Source of the DNA: DATKBT01 sp035546295
GTDB taxonomy: Bacteria; Acidobacteriota; Thermoanaerobaculia; Multivoradales; Multivoraceae
Reading direction: 5' to 3'
DNA: 7,734 nt
Assembly: GCA_035546295.1 (NCBI GenBank)
Contig: DATKBT010000065.1
Coordinates: forward strand, 1-7,734
The notes under the pieces are model-generated. The model had not been told where the DNA came from. It worked only from the letters and a program-made list of their open reading frames with translations, and did no database searches. Position 1 is the first letter of the stretch. Each line of letters begins with the position of its first letter. The translations under genes and the position numbers were made by a program. Below are positions 1-4,720 of the stretch, one piece after another.

Positions 1-394
1 CCGCCGGAGTCGGCGGCGCTGAAGCCGCCGGCCTGGCGGGTGCAGTGGCCGCCGGCTCCCTCGCCGCCGGCGCCGCGGGCTTCTCGGGCTCGGCCGCCTC
101 GCCCTGGAGCTCCGAGAGGCAGTCCTCGCAAACCAGCTTGCCCTCGTGGGGGCGCAGGTTGCTCAGCCCGACGTTCTTCCCGCATCGCGTGCAGTCGGTG
201 GGCACCTTGGCCATCACCACGGTCTTGGCGCTCCCGTCGACGGCGGCGACGTCCTCGTACTTCTTCCACCCCTCCATCCCCTCACGCCACACCCAGGTGT
301 CGCCCCTCACGGTCCGATCGCTGACGAGCTTTTCGATCTCCTCGTCGCTGAACGGACCCTTGTTCTCTTCGCCGTCGCGGTAGTACCAGACCAT
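1..394 (-). CDS. GYF_2-domain / zinc-ribbon protein with Pro/Ala tail (3' end beyond window)
   Basis: The reading frame is open from an ATG at 392-394 to the left edge (131 codons), so the C-terminus is missing. A good ribosome binding site (GGAGG about 7-11 bases before the ATG) supports this start. Residues 2-50 look like a GYF_2 (DUF4339) domain: it opens with WYYRDGEENKGPFS, and the later aromatics in DTWVWREGMEGW match the family pattern. Such domains are generally taken to bind Pro-rich peptides. Next is a zinc-ribbon-like C-x2-C-x17-C-x2-C (Cys68, 71, 89, 92). From about residue 98 the chain is Ala/Pro/Glu-rich low complexity, the kind of linker that often leads to a membrane helix or second domain, but none is visible here. 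The gene lies 34 bases beyond the terminator of the flotillin operon, so it either has its own promoter or depends on readthrough. Function is unknown; an adaptor or sensor role is inference. Confidence 0.85.
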   Translation of the reverse strand, partial: MVWYYRDGEENKGPFSDEEIEKLVSDRTVRGDTWVWREGMEGWKKYEDVAAVDGSAKTVVMAKVPTDCTRCGKNVGLSNLRPHEGKLVCEDCLSELQGEAAEPEKPAAPAAREPAATAPARPAASAPPTPA

Positions 395-427
395 TTCAAT
401 CTCCTCCGTGTCCCCTGATCCTTGCAG

Positions 428-455
428 AAAAACGCACCGGGCTCATCCCTGGCGC
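428..455 (-). terminator. Intrinsic terminator of the nfeD-flotillin operon
   Basis: Read on the minus strand, GCGCCaGGG (455-447) pairs with CCCGGTGC (441-434) around a five-base loop, with one bulged A and one G-U pair. A run of five T (432-428) follows almost at once. This is the form of a rho-independent terminator. The TGA ending the candidate small ORF (445-443) lies in the loop and arm. The next gene starts only 34 bases downstream, so incomplete termination could feed it. Confidence 0.6.
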
Positions 456-625
456 ACGACGAGCCGGCGACGGCGATGGATCTCGCCCTCGCAGCACACC
501 CAGATCGGCTCTCCCGCCTCCGTGCGGGGGCGGGAGAGCTCTGCGAGCCGGATCGAGACCGCCCGCTCGAGCGATCGGCGACGATCCGGCAGGTGAGTCG
601 AGCTCGTGGACGCGCGCGAGCTCAG
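443..625 (-). CDS. Possible small protein (60 aa or shorter) coupled to flotillin
   Basis: A minus-strand frame runs past the flotillin stop and ends at TGA 445-443, inside the operon terminator. The frame has no ATG, GTG or TTG near flotillin's end. The best candidates are a CTG at 625-623, which overlaps the flotillin TGA as CTGA and sits directly behind the SD-like GGCGGAGGG, and a CTG at 592-590 (49 aa). The product would be basic with a distinctive end: Ser-Ile-Arg-Leu-Ala-Glu-Leu, then EPIWVCCEGEIHRRRRLVVRQG-type sequence with Trp42, Cys44 and Cys45 in the 60-residue numbering. A stop placed exactly at a terminator, and a Trp/Cys-containing rather than purely Arg/Pro/Ala C-terminus, favour a real gene. 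The rare start codon and too-close SD argue against it. I recognise no family. It could also be ordinary 3' UTR. Confidence 0.3.
   Translation of the reverse strand: MSSRASTSSTHLPDRRRSLERAVSIRLAELSRPRTEAGEPIWVCCEGEIHRRRRLVVRQG
508..539 (-). other. Perfect 11-bp hairpin downstream of flotillin
   Basis: GCTCTCCCGCC (508-518) and GGCGGGAGAGC (529-539) are exact reverse complements around a ten-base loop. The hairpin starts about 83 bases after the flotillin stop, within the candidate small ORF. No T-run follows on either strand, so it does not look like an intrinsic terminator. It could protect the 3' end of the flotillin message, pause transcription, or simply be the footprint of coding sequence. 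Confidence 0.5.
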
Positions 626-2148
626 CCCTCCGCCTCGGCCTCGGCGCGCGGCTCGAGGGTGTCGTCCTCCTCGTCGAAGTCCTCGTCGAAGCTCGGCGGA
701 GCCGCGGAGCTCGACCCGCTCGCGCGGCCGGCGGGAACCGCGGAGGTGGGCGCCGCGCGCTCCGTCTGCCCGCCCGGGCGCCGCTCGGCGCCGGCCGCCC
801 CCTCGCGCATCTCGCCCAGGTACTCGGGGAGCTTGATCCCGACGTTGCGCGTCAGCTCGTGGAGGGGCGGCAGCGCGCCGATCAGACCCGCCGCGAAGTC
901 GGCGGTCGAGGTCTTGCCGCCGCCGTTGCGACCGCCCTCCCACACCGTCACGGAGTCGATCTTGAGGTTCTGGATCGCCTTCACCTGCTCCTCGACCAGC
1001 TTGGGGAGCTGCTCGGTGACCAGCAGCAGGGCCGCCTGCTCGGGTAGGCCCTGGGCCGCCTCGACCATCTCGCGGAAGCCGTCGGCCTTCTTGGACAGGA
1101 TGGCGCGCAGGCCCTCCGCCTCGGCCTCCATCAGGGAGCGCAGGCCGTCGGCCTCGCCCCTCTTGGTTCGACGCGTCTGCTCGGCCTCGGCCTCGGCCAG
1201 GGTCTCGATCCGCTCCTTTTCGATCAGTGCGGGGACCACGACGTTGGCGCGCTGGGTCGCCTCCTCGCGCTGGGCACGGGCGCGCTCGGCCTCGCCCTCG
1301 GCACTGTAGGCCTCCTGGAGCGCCTGCGCCGACTTGACCTTCTCGGCCGCCGACGCCAGCCGCTCGGCCTCGGCCTCTTGCTCGCGCCGGCGGGCGTTCG
1401 ACTGGGCCATCTCGATGGCCGCCCGGTTCTCGCCGTCGACGGCGGTCGCCTGGGCGCCGGCGACGCTGACTCGCCGGTCGCGGTCGGCGTTGGCGGCGCC
1501 GATGTCGCCGTCGCGCTCCTTCTCGGAGACCTTGACCTTGGCCTCGTTGATCGCGTGGGCGGCGGCCTCCTTGCCCAGGGCGTCGATGTAGCCCGACTCG
1601 TCGGTGATGTCCTGGATGTTGACGTTGATCAGGCGCAGCCCGACCTTCTTGAGCTCGCCCTCGACGCCGTTGGTGATGTTGTCGATCAGCTTGTCGCGGT
1701 CGGCGTTGATCTCCTCGATCGGCATGGTCGCGAGCGTCACGCGCATCTGGCCGAAGATGATGTCGCGCGCGAGATCGGCGATGCGCTGCATGTCCATCCC
1801 GAGCAGCCGCTCGGCGGCGTTCTCCATCACCCCGGACTCGGTCGAGATGCCGATGGTGAAGCTCGACGGGCAGTTGACGCGGATGTTCTGCTTCGACAGC
1901 GCGCCCTCGAGCTTGATGTCGATGGTGATCGGCGTCAGGTCCAGGAACTGGTAGCCCTGGAAGACCGGCACGATGAAGGCGGCTCCGCCGTGGAAGCACC
2001 TGGCGGACACGCCCCCCTTGGGGCCGCTGCCGCGTACTTTGCCGTAGACCACCAGGATCTTGTCCGACGGGCAGCGCTTGTAGCGCCGAACGATCGCGAA
2101 GGCGGTCAAGAAGAGGATGAAGACCCCGGCGAGAATGACGTAGAGCAA
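622..2148 (-). CDS. Flotillin (SPFH/prohibitin-fold membrane scaffold protein)
   Basis: This 508-residue protein is the usual length for a bacterial flotillin. Residues 3-20 are a hydrophobic N-terminal membrane segment, followed by RRYKRCPSDKILVVYGKV, a typical flotillin opening. The SPFH domain spans about 28-200. Residues about 200-360 are Ala/Glu/Arg-rich with repeated EA/AE dipeptides, the flotillin coiled coil that drives oligomerisation. The C-terminal signature reads SVTVWEGG (399-406) then LIGALPPLHELTRNVGIKLP, ending near residue 446. A low-complexity tail finishes in an acidic run (DEDFDEEDD, 488-496). The start is TTG (2148-2146), chosen because AAGGAGG lies five to seven bases upstream and the membrane helix begins immediately. 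Flotillins form membrane microdomain scaffolds that affect fluidity, secretion and signalling. The upstream neighbour is an NfeD-class protein, the usual genomic partner. The last codons may overlap a small ORF. Confidence 0.96.
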   Translation of the reverse strand: MLYVILAGVFILFLTAFAIVRRYKRCPSDKILVVYGKVRGSGPKGGVSARCFHGGAAFIVPVFQGYQFLDLTPITIDIKLEGALSKQNIRVNCPSSFTIGISTESGVMENAAERLLGMDMQRIADLARDIIFGQMRVTLATMPIEEINADRDKLIDNITNGVEGELKKVGLRLINVNIQDITDESGYIDALGKEAAAHAINEAKVKVSEKERDGDIGAANADRDRRVSVAGAQATAVDGENRAAIEMAQSNARRREQEAEAERLASAAEKVKSAQALQEAYSAEGEAERARAQREEATQRANVVVPALIEKERIETLAEAEAEQTRRTKRGEADGLRSLMEAEAEGLRAILSKKADGFREMVEAAQGLPEQAALLLVTEQLPKLVEEQVKAIQNLKIDSVTVWEGGRNGGGKTSTADFAAGLIGALPPLHELTRNVGIKLPEYLGEMREGAAGAERRPGGQTERAAPTSAVPAGRASGSSSAAPPSFDEDFDEEDDTLEPRAEAEAEG

Positions 2149-2160
2149 GAGCTCCTCCTT
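2149..2160 (-). promoter_or_regulatory. Strong ribosome binding site of flotillin, deciding a TTG start
   Basis: The minus strand reads AAGGAGGAGCTC immediately before TTG (2148-2146), a near-perfect Shine-Dalgarno at standard spacing. No ATG or GTG gives a better fit, so TTG is the start. The AAG at the front of the SD is also the last three bases of the neighbouring 13-bp repeat unit. Confidence 0.85.
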
Positions 2161-2259
2161 GTCTGTCGATCTTGTCTGTCGATCTTGTCTATCGATCTTG
2201 TCTATCGATCTCGGCTATCGATCCTGGCTATCGATCCTGGCTATCGATCCTCGGTCGAT
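2158..2259. repeat. 13-bp tandem repeat, seven full copies plus a partial one, upstream of flotillin
   Basis: On the plus strand the units are: 2158-2170 and 2171-2183 CTTGTCTGTCGAT; 2184-2196 and 2197-2209 CTTGTCTATCGAT; 2210-2222 CTCGGCTATCGAT; 2223-2235 and 2236-2248 CCTGGCTATCGAT; then an 11-base remnant at 2249-2259. Copies 1-2, 3-4 and 6-7 are identical within each pair, which suggests recent stepwise duplication. Five units contain the palindrome ATCGAT at exact 13-base spacing. The period is not a multiple of three, so this is not coding. The array fills the leader directly upstream of the flotillin ribosome binding site and overlaps it by three bases. Confidence 0.95.
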
Positions 2260-2395
2260 TCGCCTCGTCTCCGCGAGTGTCCGACGGTGCTCGCGCGCAT
2301 CGGCGCGGGCATGACGGGGCGGGAGCGGGCGGATTCGGGTTGGCGATCCGGCGCGAGCGCAGTAGCGATCGGTTCCCGCAGCGCGGAGCTCACGA
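2260..2395. other. Intergenic spacer between nfeD and flotillin
   Basis: Together with the tandem repeat this makes a 247-base gap, long for a gene pair that is usually tightly linked. It holds an imperfect hairpin at 2287-2312 (about eight of ten pairs on the minus strand, six-base loop) that could act as a partial terminator or processing site. I see no convincing promoter and no credible ORF. Confidence 0.5.
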
Positions 2396-2947
2396 TCAGA
2401 CGGGCTCCACCAGCACCGTCGTCTCGTCGAGCACGTCGACGACGCGCACGCGGTCGTTGGTCGAGAGCGGTTGGTGCGAACGCGTGAACGCCTGAACGGT
2501 GCGCAGCCGACCCTGGACCAGGACCTCGACCTGGCCTCCTCGCTCCATGTTGCCGGCGATCGGCGTGTAGACTTTGCCGACCGCGCCGATCGCGTTTCGG
2601 TAGTCGATGTTGCCCCGCGCCTGCAGGCCGTAGATCACGCGCATCAGGGCGAGCACCGCCGCCATGAAGCCGGCTCCGACGACCACCCCGGCGACACTGG
2701 CGACGGCGACCGAGGAGCCCCCCTCGATCATGGCCACACCCGTCCAGCCGAAGCCCGCGAAGAACGCCGCGATCGTGCGGATCGACAGCACCCCCGCCTC
2801 GCCGTGCTCTCCAACGTCGACGTCGCCGTCGCCGTCGATGCCGAACATCATGAGCAGGAGCTGGACCAGCAGCACCAGCATCGACGCCAGACCGGTGGCG
2901 TAGAAGATCTTCAGCGCGGTGTCCAGCGAGCCCCACCAGACCTGCAT
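2396..2947 (-). CDS. NfeD-class (YuaF-like) membrane protein with OB-fold domain
   Basis: This protein has 183 residues. Membrane segments lie at about 14-36, 56-74 and 80-105, separated by an acidic loop DGDGDVDVGEHGE (38-50). Residues about 118-183 form a small soluble beta-rich domain (AIGAVGKVYTPI through DRVRVVDVLDETTVLVEPV) that fits the OB-fold ending NfeD proteins. The short form lacks the ClpP-like protease domain of long NfeD proteins, placing it with YuaF-type partners of flotillin. The ATG at 2947-2945 has GGAGG eight bases upstream. Its position immediately upstream of a flotillin on the same strand is strong family-level support. The expected role is to bind or organise the flotillin assembly at the membrane. 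The Asp-rich loop resembles a metal-binding stretch, but that is inference. Regulation may act through a promoter dyad and a leader hairpin. Confidence 0.92.
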   Translation of the reverse strand: MQVWWGSLDTALKIFYATGLASMLVLLVQLLLMMFGIDGDGDVDVGEHGEAGVLSIRTIAAFFAGFGWTGVAMIEGGSSVAVASVAGVVVGAGFMAAVLALMRVIYGLQARGNIDYRNAIGAVGKVYTPIAGNMERGGQVEVLVQGRLRTVQAFTRSHQPLSTNDRVRVVDVLDETTVLVEPV

Positions 2948-2961
2948 CGAAGGAGCCTCCG

Positions 2962-3000
2962 GTCCTCTTCGAGGCCGCCGATCGAAGCGGCCTGGAGGAC
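2962..3000 (-). promoter_or_regulatory. Leader stem-loop just upstream of the nfeD ribosome binding site
   Basis: The outer arms GTCCTC (2962-2967) and GAGGAC (2995-3000) pair. Inside them AGGCCGC (2972-2978) pairs with GCGGCCT (2987-2993) around an eight-base loop, leaving an asymmetric 4/1 internal loop. The structure ends two bases from the SD (GGAGG, 2960-2956 on the minus strand). If transcription starts near 3025, it occupies most of a roughly 78-base leader, where it could affect translation or message stability. Confidence 0.5.
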
Positions 3001-3031
3001 GGGTCGAAGAACTGGTCGAGACGTGAAGTCC

Positions 3032-3059
3032 AGTCTACCAGCGACCTCCAGGTCGTCCA
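3032..3059 (-). promoter_or_regulatory. Candidate sigma70-type promoter of the nfeD-flotillin operon with internal dyad
   Basis: On the minus strand TGGACG (3059-3054) and TAGACT (3037-3032) are separated by 16 bases and resemble -35 and -10 boxes (four and four of six consensus bases by eye). The spacer holds the perfect dyad CGACCT-cc-AGGTCG (3042-3055), whose outer edge touches the -35 box. That is a plausible operator position. The predicted start near 3025 gives a leader of about 78 bases. Sequence-only inference. Confidence 0.4.
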
Positions 3060-3125
3060 TTTGCCTGCGAGCGACGCTGTGATCGAATGACGAACGTCGC
3101 GGCGGCGCGATTCCGCACAGATCAG

Positions 3126-3235
3126 TGTGCGCGCCGTGCGCAGCTCGCGATCCGTGCATGGCAGCCGGTCGCTGCGCAGCACTCGATCGGTGCACAGCAC
3201 ACGATCGGTGCGCAGCACGCCAGCTCCGTACACGG
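3126..3235. repeat. Degenerate 18-bp tandem array upstream of the hydrolase
   Basis: Consecutive units are CTCGCGATCCGTGCATGG (3144-3161), CAGCCGGTCGCTGCGCAG (3162-3179), CACTCGATCGGTGCACAG (3180-3197), CACACGATCGGTGCGCAG (3198-3215) and a 20-base variant at 3216-3235. A weaker copy precedes them at about 3126-3143. The core is CGATCGGTGCNCAG. The 18-base period keeps all frames open, so both strands show spurious repetitive ORFs (AQHSIGAQHTIG on plus, DRVLCTDRVLRSD on minus). The array fills much of the 340-base divergent gap between nfeD and the hydrolase. No clear promoter for the hydrolase was found around it. Confidence 0.75.
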
Positions 3236-3287
3236 CACGCCGCTGTTCCAGCGCCATCCCAGCATCGACCACAGCATCGGAGCCGTC

Positions 3288-4193
3288 ATGAACGCATCGC
3301 AGCGTCGTCCGCTCTCCGTCACCCTGCTCGCCCTTTGCCTGGCCCTGACCGCGGTCTCCAGCGGAGCGGCACGCTCGGAGGACCCGCTGTCTCCCGGCGA
3401 CCACACCTTCGACGCCGACGGCATCGAGCTGCGGTACTCGGTGACCGGCCAGGGGCAGCCCGTCGTCCTGCTGCACGGCTTCACCGCCTCGGTGGAGACG
3501 AATTGGAAGGGGCCCGGGGTCGTCGATCGGCTGGCAGAGGGTTTCCAGGTGATCGCGCTGGATCAGCGCGGGCACGGCAGGAGCGGCAAGCCACACGACC
3601 CCGCCTACTACGGCGAAGAGATGGTCCGGGACGTGATCCGTCTGCTCGATCACGTCGGTATCGACAAGGCGCACGTCGTGGGCTATTCGATGGGCGGCTT
3701 CATCACCCTGAAGCTGGTGATCACGGCGCCCGAGCGGCTGCTGTCGGCCGTGCTCGGCGGCGCCGGCTGGCGGCCGCCCACGGACGGCGACCCGGTCACG
3801 GAGGCCCTGGCGATCTCGCTCGAGAACGGCGAAGGCATCGGTCCGCTGCTCGATGCCCTGACCCCTCGAGGCCAGACAATGTCGGAGGAGCAGAAGCGCT
3901 TCACCAATCAGATGGTGCTCGCGAGCAACGATCCCCTGGCGCTCGCTGCCGTGATCCGCGGCATGGGCGCGCTCGGCGTCCCGGAAGCCGCGCTCGCCAA
4001 GATCGAGGTGCCCATCCTCGCCGTCGTCGGCGCGATCGACCCGCTCGCCGCCGGCGTCGACGCGCTGGCCGAGCGCCTGCCAGGACTCGAGATCGAGAGG
4101 ATCGACGGTGCCGACCACATGACCGCGCTCGCCTCGCCGATCCTGCGCGAGTCGATCTTCCGGTTCTTGATCTCGCTCTGCAACTGCGCCTAG
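3288..4193 (+). CDS. Secreted alpha/beta-fold hydrolase
   Basis: The protein has 301 residues. Residues 1-28 form a Sec-type signal peptide: RR near the start, the hydrophobic run SVTLLALCLALTAV, and likely cleavage after SSGAA. Mature motifs are oxyanion-hole HGFTAS (63-68), LDQRGHGRS (91-99), nucleophile elbow GYSMGG (132-137, Ser134), acid Asp251 in GAIDP and base His277 in GADHM, giving a complete Ser-Asp-His triad in the usual order. The family includes esterases, lipases, haloperoxidase-like and C-C bond hydrolases; the substrate cannot be read from sequence. The ATG at 3288 was chosen because the signal peptide begins there and GGAG lies five bases upstream; the frame is open further upstream only through the 18-bp repeats. 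It ends in CNCA, an unusual two-cysteine C-terminus. The gene is alone on its strand between a divergent operon and its own terminator, so it is probably monocistronic and periplasmic or secreted. Confidence 0.93.
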   Translation: MNASQRRPLSVTLLALCLALTAVSSGAARSEDPLSPGDHTFDADGIELRYSVTGQGQPVVLLHGFTASVETNWKGPGVVDRLAEGFQVIALDQRGHGRSGKPHDPAYYGEEMVRDVIRLLDHVGIDKAHVVGYSMGGFITLKLVITAPERLLSAVLGGAGWRPPTDGDPVTEALAISLENGEGIGPLLDALTPRGQTMSEEQKRFTNQMVLASNDPLALAAVIRGMGALGVPEAALAKIEVPILAVVGAIDPLAAGVDALAERLPGLEIERIDGADHMTALASPILRESIFRFLISLCNCA

Positions 4194-4224
4194 CCTGGAT
4201 GTGCTGGTTAGCACATCCAGGCTA
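4191..4224 (+). terminator. Perfect 15-bp terminator hairpin including the hydrolase stop codon
   Basis: TAGCCTGGATGTGCT (4191-4205) and AGCACATCCAGGCTA (4210-4224) are exact reverse complements around the loop GGTT. The first three bases are the hydrolase TAG. A mild T-rich stretch (TTTCTTC, 4231-4237) follows several bases later, so the U-tract is weak. The exact symmetry would allow folding in either direction. Confidence 0.75.
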
Positions 4225-4245
4225 GGCTGATTTCTTCCCCCCCAG

Positions 4246-4295
4246 CCCCCAAGGGGGAGCCTCGCGAGGCGCTCGACTCTGACGAGTCGAGCGCC
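4246..4295. repeat. Three consecutive palindromes downstream of the hydrolase
   Basis: In a row there are CCCCC-aa-GGGGG (4246-4257), the 12-bp perfect palindrome GCCTCGCGAGGC (4259-4270), and GGCGCTCGACTC-tgac-GAGTCGAGCGCC (4268-4279 with 4284-4295), a perfect 12-bp stem with four-base loop. The last two share three bases, so they are alternative folds. No T-run follows. Possible roles are a back-up terminator, a REP-like structural element, or a protein site. Confidence 0.6.
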
Positions 4296-4481
4296 GCTCG
4301 GGGCATCGAGAGAGCAACGGATACGCTCGACCGGATCCGGCTCCACTGGTGCGCATGGACACCGTGCTGCCACCGGAATCTCGTCGGCGAGTCCCGAGCC
4401 TCGCAACGCGGCCGTCTCTGAAGCGGACGTCGTTGGGATGTGCGTGGAAACCCCGACGACGCTTCGACTTGCGCTCTCGGC

Positions 4482-4487
4482 TATACT
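4482..4487 (+). promoter_or_regulatory. Candidate -10 box (TATACT) of the helicase gene
   Basis: TATACT is one of very few AT-rich hexamers in this GC-rich stretch and differs from the consensus -10 by one base. No convincing -35 lies 16-18 bases upstream, so it is weak as a promoter call. It would give a leader of roughly 230 bases before the ATG at 4721. Confidence 0.3.
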
Positions 4488-4530
4488 CTTTGCTCACGAG
4501 CGAGACGCTCTCCCCGTGGCGAGCCCGCGT

Positions 4531-4570
4531 GGCTCACCCGAATTCGTCCACAGAATTCACGGGTGCAGCC
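4531..4570 (+). promoter_or_regulatory. Leader stem-loop upstream of the DEAD-box helicase
   Basis: CACCCGAATTC (4535-4545) pairs with GAATTCACGGGTG (4553-4565) around a seven-base loop, leaving a small bulge on the 3' arm. GGCT (4531-4534) and AGCC (4567-4570) extend the base past one bulged C. It lies about 150 bases before the helicase start in the predicted leader. Long structured leaders are known for some cold-induced RNA helicase genes; applying that here is inference. Confidence 0.45.
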
Positions 4571-4720
4571 GGACGCCGGCGCCGGGGACGCCAGCGAGCG
4601 TGCGCTGGCCGCTCACCTCGGCGGCAGCGACGGACGATCGCGCGTCGAGCTGCGCACTTCCCTCCCCGGAGCCCGCCCACGCCGCGAGCTCTCCTCACGA
4701 CCCCGAACGAAAAGAGCAGC

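Larger units (their letters stand above)
4225..4720. other. Gene-free, hairpin-rich region upstream of the helicase
   Basis: This stretch of almost 500 bases has no credible gene. The open frames across it lack ribosome binding sites and cross strong hairpins. Its left part (4246-4295) holds clustered palindromes, the middle has little recognisable structure apart from a TATACT at 4482-4487, and the right part holds a bulged stem-loop (4531-4570). It is best read as terminator-proximal DNA followed by the promoter and long leader of the helicase gene. Confidence 0.6.

Noticed and set aside
626..1999. Long minus-strand open frame in another phase across the flotillin gene
   Set aside because: It translates to Arg/Gly/Ala-rich low-complexity sequence and is a shadow of flotillin. 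Only its end beyond the flotillin stop is kept, as a separate low-confidence small ORF.
2158..3235. CRISPR array
   Set aside because: The 13-bp and 18-bp arrays have units directly abutting, with no unique spacers, and no cas genes are present.
3087..3287. N-terminal extension of the hydrolase through the 18-bp repeats
   Set aside because: It would bury the signal peptide that begins at 3288 and consists of translated tandem repeat. The frame is open only because the period is a multiple of three.
2241..4406. Very long minus-strand open frame (721 codons) spanning nfeD and the hydrolase
   Set aside because: It crosses both strands' real genes, the promoter region, the 18-bp array and a terminator, with low-complexity translation. 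It is a GC-content artefact.
4222..4497. Minus-strand ORF of 91 codons in the helicase upstream region
   Set aside because: No ribosome binding site. It runs through three palindromes and the only -10-like box, and its composition is like other non-coding frames.
4535..4565. Mobile-element end or attachment site from the paired GAATTC sequences
   Set aside because: The pairing is better explained as an RNA stem-loop. There is no transposase, integrase or target duplication.
4349..4720. N-terminal extension of the helicase by 124 codons
   Set aside because: The extension is Arg/Pro/Ser low complexity, crosses the stem-loop leader and has no family counterpart. The ATG at 4721 directly precedes the Q-motif region.
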